Source: Pseudomonadota bacterium (GTDB taxonomy: Bacteria; Pseudomonadota; Gammaproteobacteria; Burkholderiales; UBA9220). Taken from it: 37,360 nucleotides of DNA. The stretch's first letter is position 1; every line of letters starts with the position of its first letter. Made by a program: the position numbers and the translations under genes. Positions 8,276 to 15,429 of the stretch are shown here, in pieces. The stretch covers positions 1 through 37,360 of the forward strand of contig JAJZVC010000028.1 of NCBI GenBank assembly GCA_021845865.1. Direction: 5' to 3'. Under the pieces are notes generated by a model, which worked only from the letters and a program-made list of their open reading frames with translations, made no database searches and was not told where the DNA came from.

Positions 8276-8620
8276 ATGCTTGAAGCCCAGAGCTTTTACG
8301 ACGTCTTGTCCGACGAAACCCGCCGCCGCCTCCTGGCCCTGTTGCTGAAGGAAGGGGAGCTGTGCGTGTGCGAACTGGGCTGCGCCCTGGACATGGCCCA
8401 GCCCAAGGTGTCCCGCCACCTGGCGGTGATGCGGGAGGCGGAGGTCTTGTCCCAGCGGCGGGAAGGCACCTGGGTCTATTACCGCCTTCATCCCCAATTG
8501 CCCCTGTGGGCGGCCCGGTCCCTGGAACTGATGGCGCAGGGGCTGCCCGAGGCGCCACTGCGCCAGGACGCGGAGCGCCTGGGCGCCATGGCCGACCGCC
8601 CGGCGCGCTGCTGCGCGTGA
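8276..8620 (+). CDS. arsR: ArsR-family metalloregulator of the arsenic operon
   Basis: Repressor that releases operator DNA on binding trivalent arsenic or antimony. The 114-residue protein has the ArsR metal-binding motif ELCVCEL (Cys30 and Cys32), followed by the recognition helix (MAQPKVSRHLAVMREAEVLS) and the wing (RREGTWVYYRL). A further Cys pair sits at the extreme C-terminus (ARCCA, 112-113) and could add a ligand to the site. The start codon lies five bases after a perfect -10 box, so the message is probably leaderless. The 92-bp gap to arsC holds an AT-rich palindrome that could be a second ArsR operator. The downstream genes confirm the arsenic assignment. Confidence 0.95.
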   Translation: MLEAQSFYDVLSDETRRRLLALLLKEGELCVCELGCALDMAQPKVSRHLAVMREAEVLSQRREGTWVYYRLHPQLPLWAARSLELMAQGLPEAPLRQDAERLGAMADRPARCCA

Positions 8621-8632
8621 AATTTTTTTGCC

Positions 8633-8663
8633 CATATGTATGCGCCGTTACATATATATGTAA
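8633..8663. promoter_or_regulatory. AT-rich palindromic operator between arsR and arsC
   Basis: TTACATATATATGTAA (8648-8663) is a perfect 16-bp palindrome. CATATGTA (8633-8640) also pairs with TACATATA further on at seven of eight positions, giving overlapping symmetric elements. TTGCCC (8628-8633) followed by TATATA after 19 bp could be a promoter within the site. The location suggests an ArsR-controlled internal promoter for arsC and the transporters. Confidence 0.5.
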
Positions 8664-8712
8664 TACTGCATATCTATCCTTGCCGGTTCAAAAACCTGAC
8701 TAGGGAGCCTCA

Positions 8713-9213
8713 ATGGAAAACAAGACCTTCAACGTGCTGTTCCTGTGTACCGGCAATTCGGCCCGCAGCATCATGGCCGAGGTGCTGCTGCGCCGCTTCG
8801 GGGGCGGGCGTTTCCACGCCTTCAGCGCCGGCAGCCATCCCGCCGGGGCGGTGAATCCCTTCACCCTGGACGTGCTGGAGCGCAACGGCTTCGCCACCGA
8901 TGGGCTGCGCAGCAAGTCCTGGGACGAGTTCGCCCAGGCCGGGGCGCCGGAACTGGATTTCGTCTTCACCGTGTGCGACAAGGCCGCCGGCGAGGCGTGC
9001 CCGGTATGGCCCGGTCAGCCCATCACCGCACACTGGGGCTTCGAGGACCCGGTGGCTTTCGAAGGGGACGAAGCGGCCAGGGGCCGCCTGTTCGACAAGG
9101 TGTTCAAGGAGATTTCCACCCGCATCCAGCTGTTCGTCAACCTGCCCTTCGAGAAACTGGATCGCTTGAAGCTGGAGAAGGCGGTGCGGGACATGGGGGA
9201 GATCAAGGCGTGA
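8713..9213 (+). CDS. arsC: Arsenate reductase ArsC, low-molecular-weight phosphatase family (copy 1)
   Basis: Cytoplasmic reductase of arsenate to arsenite. The 166-residue protein has the P-loop C-x5-R (Cys12 to Arg18 in LCTGNSARS) and the two further redox cysteines in TVCDKAAGEACP, matching the catalytic triad of thioredoxin-linked ArsC. A C-terminal helical extension of about 25 residues beyond copy 2 is present. The start has a GGGAG Shine-Dalgarno about 7 nt upstream. Its last bases overlap the GTG start of acr3, so reduction and efflux are translationally coupled. A small thioredoxin-like protein encoded downstream could be its reductant. Confidence 0.93.
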   Translation: MENKTFNVLFLCTGNSARSIMAEVLLRRFGGGRFHAFSAGSHPAGAVNPFTLDVLERNGFATDGLRSKSWDEFAQAGAPELDFVFTVCDKAAGEACPVWPGQPITAHWGFEDPVAFEGDEAARGRLFDKVFKEISTRIQLFVNLPFEKLDRLKLEKAVRDMGEIKA

Positions 9214-10295
9214 GCGCCCAGTGTGAGATTACCGCCAAGGCGGCGTCTGGCGCCGAGCTGGGCTTCTTCGAGCGCTGGCTGACCCTGTGGGTGTTCCTCG
9301 CCATCGCCGTCGGCATCGGCCTGGGGCAGGCGTTTCCCGCGCCGTTCCGCGTTCTCGGCGGGCTGGAGGTGGCCCGGGTGAATATTCCGGTGGGCCTGCT
9401 GATCTGGGTGATGATCGTGCCCATGCTGCTCAAGATCGACTTCGGGGCGCTGCACGAGGTGAAGCGCCACTGGCGTGGCATCGGCGTGACCCTGTTCATC
9501 AACTGGGGGGTGAAGCCCTTTTCCATGGCCCTCCTGGGCTGGCTGTTCATCCGCCACCTGTTCGCCCCCTGGCTGCCGGCGGCGCAGATCGACAGCTACA
9601 TCGCCGGCCTGATCCTGCTGGCGGCGGCGCCCTGCACCGCCATGGTGTTCGTGTGGAGCCACCTGACGAAGGGCGAGCCGAATTTCACCCTGAGCCAGGT
9701 GGCCCTCAACGACGTCATCATGATCTTCGCCTTCGCCCCCCTGGTGGCCCTGCTGCTGGGCCTGTCCGCCATCACCGTGCCCTGGGACACCCTGTTCATT
9801 TCGGTGCTGATGTACATCGTTCTGCCGGTGCTTGCCGCCCAGGCCTGGCGGCGCTGGCTGCTGGGCAAGGGAGAGGCCGCCTTTCAGGCCACCCTCAAGC
9901 GCCTGCACCCCCTTGGGCTGTCGGCCCTGCTGCTGACCCTGGTGCTGCTGTTCGCCTTCCAGGGGGAAGCCATTCTGAGGCAGCCCCTGGTGATCGCCCT
10001 GCTGGCGGTGCCGATCCTGATTCAGGTGTATTTCAACTCCATGCTGGCCTACTGGCTCAACCGCCGGTTCAAGGTGGCCCACAGCGTGGCCGGCCCCTCT
10101 GCGCTCATCGGCGCCAGCAATTTCTTCGAGCTGGCGGTGGCGGCGGCCATCAGCCTGTTCGGTTTCGAGTCCGGGGCCGCCCTGGCCACCGTGGTGGGGG
10201 TGCTGATCGAGGTGCCCGTCATGCTGTCGGTGGTGAAGATCGTCAACAATAGCCGCGCCTGGTACGAGGCCGGCGGAAAACCCCTTTACGATTAA
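9210..10295 (+). CDS. acr3: Arsenite efflux transporter ACR3
   Basis: Inner-membrane arsenite exporter of the ACR3/bile-acid-transporter fold. In 361 residues it shows about ten hydrophobic segments. The family signature with the essential Cys (AAAPCTAMVFVWS) lies in the fourth segment, and the end region NFFELAVAAAISLFG is also typical. The start is GTG at 9210, overlapping the arsC stop (GTGA); translation from there gives an N-terminus (SAQCEITAKAASGAELGFFERW) leading into the first membrane segment (LTLWVFLAIAVGIGLGQAF), as in ACR3 proteins. A second, unrelated arsenite pump (ArsB) is encoded at the end of the same run. Confidence 0.95.
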   Translation: MSAQCEITAKAASGAELGFFERWLTLWVFLAIAVGIGLGQAFPAPFRVLGGLEVARVNIPVGLLIWVMIVPMLLKIDFGALHEVKRHWRGIGVTLFINWGVKPFSMALLGWLFIRHLFAPWLPAAQIDSYIAGLILLAAAPCTAMVFVWSHLTKGEPNFTLSQVALNDVIMIFAFAPLVALLLGLSAITVPWDTLFISVLMYIVLPVLAAQAWRRWLLGKGEAAFQATLKRLHPLGLSALLLTLVLLFAFQGEAILRQPLVIALLAVPILIQVYFNSMLAYWLNRRFKVAHSVAGPSALIGASNFFELAVAAAISLFGFESGAALATVVGVLIEVPVMLSVVKIVNNSRAWYEAGGKPLYD

Positions 10296-10312
10296 TGAGA
10301 GAGAACCCGAAA

Positions 10313-10732
10313 ATGACCGAAAACAAGCTCCCCACCGTGCTGGTGCTGTGCACCGGCAACTCCTGCCGCTCCCAGATGGCCGAGGCCCTGTTGAACCACG
10401 ACCTGGCCGGCCGCGTCCGCGCCGTCTCCGCCGGCACCCGGCCCCAGCCCAAGGTGGCCGATGGCGCCATCGAGGCCCTGAGGCTCGCCGGCCTGCCCAC
10501 CGGCGGGCTCTACCCCAAGGACGTGGACGTCCTGATGAACGAGGATATCGACCTGGTGATCACCGTTTGCGACAACGCCAAGGAAACCTGCCCGGTTTTC
10601 CCCCGTCCGGTGCGCGCCATCCACCTGCCGTTCCACGACCCCCACGGCGAGCCCCTGGAATCCTTCCTGGCGGTGCGGGACGATATCCGCGCCCGGCTGG
10701 TGCCGGCGGTGCGCGAAGCGCTGGGTCTGTAA
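10313..10732 (+). CDS. arsC: Arsenate reductase ArsC, thioredoxin-linked (copy 2)
   Basis: A second low-molecular-weight-phosphatase-type arsenate reductase, 139 residues. It has the P-loop C-x5-R (Cys13 to Arg19 in LCTGNSCRS) and the triad cysteines in TVCDNAKETCP. It is shorter than copy 1 and differs enough (NSCRS against NSARS) to be a distinct paralogue and not a recent duplicate. The ATG at 10313 is preferred because GAGAGA lies about 10 nt upstream. An in-frame ATG at 10295 overlapping the acr3 stop would add six residues. It is co-transcribed with acr3 (17-bp gap) and arsP. Confidence 0.9.
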   Translation: MTENKLPTVLVLCTGNSCRSQMAEALLNHDLAGRVRAVSAGTRPQPKVADGAIEALRLAGLPTGGLYPKDVDVLMNEDIDLVITVCDNAKETCPVFPRPVRAIHLPFHDPHGEPLESFLAVRDDIRARLVPAVREALGL

Positions 10733-10748
10733 CCACGAAGGAATCGCC

Positions 10749-11795
10749 ATGGAACAGGCCGAAACGACCGTTAACGGTAACAAACCGCGCTGGTTCGCCG
10801 GGCTGGCGCTTCTGGCCGTCATCTGGGTGGCCGCCTACGCCTCGCTCGGCGCCTTCGCCGACGGGATGGTGCGCCTGCTGGGGCTCGATCCTCAAAGCCG
10901 GCTCGGGGATGCGGTGCGCTTTTTCTTTTTCGATACCCCCAAGGTGTTGCTGCTGCTGGCGGGCATCGTGTTCGTCATGGGCATCGTCCACACCTATGTT
11001 TCCGCCGAGCGCACCCGCGATCTGCTTGCCGGGCGCAGGCTCGGCCTGGGTAACGTCATGGCGGCTGGCCTGGGCATCGTCACGCCCTTCTGCTCCTGCT
11101 CGGCGGTGCCCTTGTTCATCGGCTTTCTCCAGGCGGGCGTGCCTCTGGGGGTGACGTTCTCCTTTCTGATTTCCGCCCCCATGGTCAACGAGGTGGCCCT
11201 GGCGCTGCTGTTCGGGATGTTCGGCTGGAAGGTGGCGGCCCTCTACCTGGGGCTGGGGCTGTTCGTCGCCATCGCCGCCGGGCTGGTGATCGGGGAATTG
11301 CGCATGGAACACCACCTGGAGGATTGGGTGCGCGCGCTCCAGTCGGGGCAGGTGGTGCGCCGCCCGGCGGAGGAATACACCCTGCCCGAGCGCATCCGCG
11401 CGGGTTTCAGTCATGTGAAGGAAATCGTCGGCAAGGTGTGGCCCTACATGCTGGGCGGCATCGCCCTGGGGGCGGGTATCCACGGTTACGTGCCGGAGGA
11501 CTTCATGGCAAGCATCATGGGCAAGGGCGCCTGGTGGGCGGTGCCCGCCGCCGTGGCGGTGGGGGTGCCCATGTATTCCAACGCCGCCGGCATCATTCCG
11601 GTGGTGGAGGCGCTGCTGGCCAAGGGGGCGGCCCTGGGCACGGTGCTCGCTTTCATGATGAGCGTGATCGCCCTGTCGTTGCCGGAAATCATCATCCTGC
11701 GCAAGGTGCTCAAGCCTCGGCTGATCGGCGTGTTCGTCGGCGTGGTGTCCGTGGGCATTTTGCTGGTGGGCTACGTGTTCAACCTGGTTTTGTGA
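10749..11795 (+). CDS. arsP: ArsP-type permease (probable organoarsenical efflux)
   Basis: Polytopic inner-membrane permease of the ArsP/DUF318 family. It has 348 residues with about eight to ten hydrophobic segments. The family hallmark TPFCSCSAVPLFIGF is present, and its two cysteines are thought to bind trivalent methyl- or aryl-arsenicals. The second half repeats the pattern with VGVPMYSNAAGIIPVVEALL. Characterised ArsP proteins export trivalent organoarsenicals; whether the substrate here is methylarsenite is inference. It follows arsC copy 2 by 16 bp and has a GAAGGA Shine-Dalgarno sequence. Confidence 0.85.
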   Translation: MEQAETTVNGNKPRWFAGLALLAVIWVAAYASLGAFADGMVRLLGLDPQSRLGDAVRFFFFDTPKVLLLLAGIVFVMGIVHTYVSAERTRDLLAGRRLGLGNVMAAGLGIVTPFCSCSAVPLFIGFLQAGVPLGVTFSFLISAPMVNEVALALLFGMFGWKVAALYLGLGLFVAIAAGLVIGELRMEHHLEDWVRALQSGQVVRRPAEEYTLPERIRAGFSHVKEIVGKVWPYMLGGIALGAGIHGYVPEDFMASIMGKGAWWAVPAAVAVGVPMYSNAAGIIPVVEALLAKGAALGTVLAFMMSVIALSLPEIIILRKVLKPRLIGVFVGVVSVGILLVGYVFNLVL

Positions 11796-11805
11796 GGAGG
11801 CTCCA

Positions 11806-12102
11806 ATGACCGAACTGCATCCATCCGTCGTCGCCCTGGTGGCCCTGGCCGCCAATATCGCCGCCAACCATCCCAACCGGGGGCTGTGTCAGCTCGACAA
11901 ACTGAAGCAATACGGCGTGCCCCGGAACCAAGTGGACACGGTGATCGAGATTGCCCGCCATATCCGGGACGAAGCCGGGCAGAAGAACGATGCCGCCTTC
12001 GACGAGGCCTTGGCCGCGAAACACGCCGATACGCGGCTGGCGGCCATTCCTGGTGGAGAAGCTTGCTGCACGCCTACCGCGGGCGGAAAATCCTGCTGCT
12101 GA
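11806..12102 (+). CDS. Small protein with Cys-Cys tail in the ars operon
   Basis: A 98-residue soluble protein of uncertain family. The first 75 residues are helical, and the stretch LCQLDKLKQYGVPRNQVDTVIEIARHIRDEA resembles in pattern the carboxymuconolactone decarboxylase/AhpD-like fold, although the resemblance is loose. The tail GGEACCTPTAGGKSCC carries two vicinal Cys pairs, a layout well suited to trivalent arsenic or another soft metal. It starts 10 bp after arsP with a GAGGAGG Shine-Dalgarno and is followed after 14 bp by a thioredoxin-like gene. A role as arsenic carrier or redox partner is inferred from position and cysteines only. Confidence 0.75.
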   Translation: MTELHPSVVALVALAANIAANHPNRGLCQLDKLKQYGVPRNQVDTVIEIARHIRDEAGQKNDAAFDEALAAKHADTRLAAIPGGEACCTPTAGGKSCC

Positions 12103-12116
12103 ACAAGGAGAATCAC

Positions 12117-12350
12117 GTGAAAGACATCAAAGTGCTGGGCTCCGGCTGCGCCAACTGCGAAACCACCGCCAAGCTCATCCAGGAGGTGGCCCAGGCCAAG
12201 GGCGTGGAAGTGGCGATCGAGAAGGTGCAGGACATGGCGGCCATCCTCGGCTACGGCGTCATGTCCACGCCGGGGGTGGTGATCGATGGCCAGGTGGTCC
12301 ATTCCGGCGGCGTGCCGGACCGGAAGAAGGTGGAAGGCTGGCTCGGCTGA
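12117..12350 (+). CDS. Small thioredoxin-like (TM0996/MTH895-type) disulfide protein
   Basis: A 77-residue glutaredoxin-like protein with the opening KVLGSGCANCETTAKL (active-site C-x-x-C), followed by the cis-proline segment STPGVVIDG and a short C-terminal helix (DRKKVEGWLG). Such mini-thioredoxins often accompany arsP-type permeases and may reduce the arsenate reductases or bind metal. The start is GTG at 12117 with AAGGAG 6 nt upstream. It is too short to be a classical thioredoxin. Its context supports a thiol-transfer role in arsenic handling. Confidence 0.88.
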   Translation: MKDIKVLGSGCANCETTAKLIQEVAQAKGVEVAIEKVQDMAAILGYGVMSTPGVVIDGQVVHSGGVPDRKKVEGWLG

Positions 12351-12386
12351 TAGAATAGCGGTCTTATCGTTGCGCTGGACTTTCGA

Positions 12387-13208
12387 GTGACCCCCATTCC
12401 TGAAATACGCCCCGGCCAATCCGTCGAACTGCTGAAAGAGCTGCACATCCTCACCCGGGACGGCAAGCTCAACCAGGACAGCCGGCGCAAGCTGAAGCAG
12501 GTCTATCACCTGTTCCAGTTCATCGAGCCGTTGCTGAACGACGTCCTGGATTCTGGCGGCGATCTGGCCTTGGCGGACCACGGCGCGGGCAAGTCCTACC
12601 TCGGCTTCATCCTCTACGACCTGTTCCTCAAGGAGCGCGGCGCCGGACATGTCTACGGCATCGAAACCCGGCAGGAACTGGTGGAGAAGTCCCGTGAACT
12701 GGCAACGCGGCTGGGCTTCGGGCGCATGTCCTTCCTCAACCTGTCGGTGGAGGAATCCATCGCCTCTCCCGAACTGCCGGAGCGGGTCGATGTGGTGACG
12801 GCGCTCCACGCCTGCGATACGGCCACCGACGATGCCATCCGCTTCGCCCTCCACAAGCAGGCCAAGCACGTCGTGCTGGTGCCCTGCTGCCAGGCGGAGG
12901 TGGCGGCGGCGCTGCGCAAGAACAAGAACGCTTCCTTCGGCAAGACGCCCCTCTCCGAATTGTGGCGCCACCCCATTCATACGCGGGAATTCGGCAGCCT
13001 GGCCACCAACGTTCTGCGTTGCCTCCTGCTCCAATCCCACGGTTATCAGGTGACGGTGACGGAACTGGTGGGCTGGGAGCACTCCATGAAAAACGAGCTG
13101 ATCGTCGCCAGTTTCAAGGACGCCCCGGGCCGGAGCGCCAGGGAGCGCCTGGAGCGCATGCTGGAAGAACTGAACCTGGAAGAATTGCGGGGCCGTTTTG
13201 CCTATTGA
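12387..13208 (+). CDS. SAM-dependent methyltransferase (Methyltransf_32-like) in the ars run
   Basis: A 273-residue class I methyltransferase. The SAM-binding loop is ADHGAGKSYLGF (residues about 63-74), followed by an acidic strand end (VYGIETRQEL) and the family stretches TALHACDTATDDAI and VLVPCCQAEV. The ACD and PCC motifs resemble the GSTCD/METTL25-like methyltransferase group and not ArsM, whose arrangement of arsenic-binding cysteines is absent. The start is GTG at 12387 without a good Shine-Dalgarno, 36 bp after the thioredoxin gene. Its end overlaps the next gene by 11 bases, so the two products probably act together. The substrate is unknown. Confidence 0.85.
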   Translation: MTPIPEIRPGQSVELLKELHILTRDGKLNQDSRRKLKQVYHLFQFIEPLLNDVLDSGGDLALADHGAGKSYLGFILYDLFLKERGAGHVYGIETRQELVEKSRELATRLGFGRMSFLNLSVEESIASPELPERVDVVTALHACDTATDDAIRFALHKQAKHVVLVPCCQAEVAAALRKNKNASFGKTPLSELWRHPIHTREFGSLATNVLRCLLLQSHGYQVTVTELVGWEHSMKNELIVASFKDAPGRSARERLERMLEELNLEELRGRFAY

Positions 13209-14490
13209 GCTTCAGCTGGTGACTGCCGAGGGCTTCAACCGGGGCTGCGCCTGCCGCACCCTCAACGCCGGCAAGCTGTCGAAACTGCTGGAAAGCGAGC
13301 CGGCCATGGCGGGCCTGGCGGACGAGATTGCGCGCACCCGGCCCTACCTGTTCTCGTCCACCGCCGTGTTCCTTTCCCGCGGGCAGTACGAAGGAATGGC
13401 CGCCCTGGTGGCGGCGGTTGAGGAAGTGCTGGCCCTGCCCGCCTATCAGGCGACCGCATTGGAGCGGTCACCGGCCATTGCCCGGATCGACCACGGCCCC
13501 CGGGGCGTATTCCTCGGCTTCGATTTCCACCTGGGAGACGCCGGGCCTCAACTGATCGAAATCAACACCAATGCCGGCGGCGCCCTGCTCAACCTGGCCC
13601 TGGCCCATGCCCAGCAGGCCTGCTGCCGGGAGATGGCGTCCAACTTCCAGCCCAGTGCCGACCTGGAGAAGCTGGAGGAGGCTTTCTTCGCCATGTTTGC
13701 CGAGGAGTGGCGGCGCCAGCGGGGCGGCGCCCCCCTGGGCACCCTCGCCATCGTGGACGACGAGCCGGAAGGCCAATACCTGCACCCCGAGTTCCTTCTG
13801 TTCCAGCGCCTGTTCCGCCGCTTCGGCGTCGAGGCGGCGATCGCCGACGGCCGGCGGCTGGAATGGCGCGATGGCGGGCTGTGGCATGAAGGACGGAAGG
13901 TGGACCTGGTTTACAACCGCCTCACCGATTTCTATTTCGACGAACCGAGCCATGCCGCTTTGCGCGCCGCCCACGAGGCGGGGGCGGTGGTGGTGACGCC
14001 CCATCCCCGCGCCCATGCCCTCTACGCCGACAAGCGCAACCTGGCGTTGCTGAGCGATGGCGACGCCTTGGCGGCCTTGGGGGTGCCGGCGGCGACGCGG
14101 GCAATCCTTCTTGCCGGCATTCCCCGCACCGAGGCGGTGGCGCCGGAGCGGGCCGAGGCCCTATGGGCCGAGCGCCGCCGGCTGTTCTTCAAGCCTGCCG
14201 CGGGCTACGGCAGCAAGGCCGCCTACCGGGGCGACAAGCTGACTCGCCGGGTATGGGGGGAAATCCTCGCCGGCGATTACGTCGCCCAGTCCCTGGTTCC
14301 CCCCAGCGAGCGCCGCCTGGAGGTGGACGGCAGGGAAACCGACCTCAAGCTGGACGTGCGCGCCTACGTTTACGCCGGGGCGGTGCAGTTCGCCGCGGCC
14401 CGCCTGTACGAAGGGCAGACCACCAACTTCCGCACCCCTGGCGGCGGTTTCGCCCCGGTATTCGTGGCGCGGGGCAAGAACGCAAAATGA
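13198..14490 (+). CDS. ATP-grasp-like protein of unknown substrate
   Basis: A 430-residue soluble protein that looks like an ATP-grasp or glutathionylspermidine-synthase-like enzyme, an assignment made from motifs only. Seen are the acidic metal-type segment LIEINTNAGGALLNLALA (about 120-137), a nucleotide-type strand LAIVDDEPEGQ, the NRLTDFYF and DKRNLALLSD stretches, and FFKPAAGYGSKAAYRG, where Lys and the Gly-rich loop fit ATP binding. The order of motifs may be permuted relative to usual ATP-grasp enzymes. The start TTG at 13198 lies inside the methyltransferase gene; GTG at 13219 is an alternative. If it is a ligase it may join an amine to a carboxylate, but nothing shows the substrate. 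Confidence 0.7.
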   Translation: MPIELQLVTAEGFNRGCACRTLNAGKLSKLLESEPAMAGLADEIARTRPYLFSSTAVFLSRGQYEGMAALVAAVEEVLALPAYQATALERSPAIARIDHGPRGVFLGFDFHLGDAGPQLIEINTNAGGALLNLALAHAQQACCREMASNFQPSADLEKLEEAFFAMFAEEWRRQRGGAPLGTLAIVDDEPEGQYLHPEFLLFQRLFRRFGVEAAIADGRRLEWRDGGLWHEGRKVDLVYNRLTDFYFDEPSHAALRAAHEAGAVVVTPHPRAHALYADKRNLALLSDGDALAALGVPAATRAILLAGIPRTEAVAPERAEALWAERRRLFFKPAAGYGSKAAYRGDKLTRRVWGEILAGDYVAQSLVPPSERRLEVDGRETDLKLDVRAYVYAGAVQFAAARLYEGQTTNFRTPGGGFAPVFVARGKNAK

Positions 14491-14507
14491 AGAAAGGAGA
14501 ATGCGCG

Positions 14508-15425
14508 ATGTGGAAGCGTTGGATGATGTTTGTCTGTGGCCTGGCGTTCGCCGGGGCGGCCCATGCCCTGACCCTGACGCCCCAGGAAGTGGCGCCGGGG
14601 ATCTATGCCTTCATCGGCGACATGGGGATGCGGACCGCCGGCAACGAGGGCATGAACGCCAACAGCGGCTTCATCGTCACCGGCGCGGGCGTGGTGGTGG
14701 TGGACAGCGGTCCCACCTGGAACGTGGCGAAAGAAATCCACCAAGCCATCCAGAAGGTGACCCGTCAGCCGGTGAAATATGTGATCAACACCGGCGGCCA
14801 GGACCACCGCTGGCTGGGCAACGGCTATTTCAAGTCCATCGGCGCCGAGATCATTGCCGCCCGTCCGGCCCTGGCCGACATGCAGGCTCGGGGCGGCATG
14901 CAGTTGGCCGAGCTGCGCAAGCTGCTGCGCAAGAAGGCGGCGGGAACGAAAACCGTCTTTCCCGACCGCTACTTCGACCGGGAGGAAACCCTGACCCTGG
15001 GCGGCGAGGACATCCGCCTGCTCTATTTCCACGGCGGCCACACGCCGGGGGACAGCGTGGTATGGCTGCACAAGGCGGGCGTGCTGTTCGCCGGCGACCT
15101 GGTGTTCGTGGACCGTATTCTCGGCATGCAGCCCTTCAGCAGCAGCCGCGACTGGCTGGCCTCCTTCGGCGACATGGAACAGCTGGGGCCGAAAACCATC
15201 ATTCCCGGCCACGGCCATGTCTGCGATCTCGCCAAGGCGCAGCGGGAGACCCGGGATTATCTACTGCTGCTGCGGACGCACATGAAGCAGGCCGTGGAGC
15301 AGGGCCAGGACATCCAGTCCGCCATCAACAGCCTCGACCAGTCGGCTTTCAAGGGGCTGCTCAACTACGACGCCCTCAAGGGCTTCAACGCCAGCAATAC
15401 CTACCTGGAAGTGGAGCAGGAGTGA
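14508..15425 (+). CDS. Secreted metallo-beta-lactamase-fold protein with altered metal motif
   Basis: A 305-residue precursor with a signal peptide (MWKRWMMFVCGLAFAGAAHA). The fold is a metallo-beta-lactamase: GVVVVDSGPTWN, HGGHTPGD, LFAGDLVF and IIPGHGHVCD are all in the right order. The first zinc motif, normally H-x-H-x-D-H, reads NTGGQDHRWLGN, so the first two His are missing while later His and Asp ligands remain. The ATG at 14508 has GGAG about 9 nt upstream; an ATG at 14487 overlapping the previous stop is weaker. It is followed after 4 bp by the CTG start of arsB. Layout and the C-terminal NTYLEVE segment resemble the intact homologue at 23206-24129. Confidence 0.88.
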   Translation: MWKRWMMFVCGLAFAGAAHALTLTPQEVAPGIYAFIGDMGMRTAGNEGMNANSGFIVTGAGVVVVDSGPTWNVAKEIHQAIQKVTRQPVKYVINTGGQDHRWLGNGYFKSIGAEIIAARPALADMQARGGMQLAELRKLLRKKAAGTKTVFPDRYFDREETLTLGGEDIRLLYFHGGHTPGDSVVWLHKAGVLFAGDLVFVDRILGMQPFSSSRDWLASFGDMEQLGPKTIIPGHGHVCDLAKAQRETRDYLLLLRTHMKQAVEQGQDIQSAINSLDQSAFKGLLNYDALKGFNASNTYLEVEQE

Positions 15426-15429
15426 GTCG

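Noticed and set aside
10560-11876. 438-codon minus-strand frame opposite arsP
   Set aside because: Its composition (His, Gln, Asp repeats) is an antisense artefact; ArsP on the plus strand is well supported.
12387-13208. Identification of the methyltransferase as ArsM
   Set aside because: The ArsM arrangement of arsenic-binding cysteines is missing and the ACD and PCC motifs fit another methyltransferase group.
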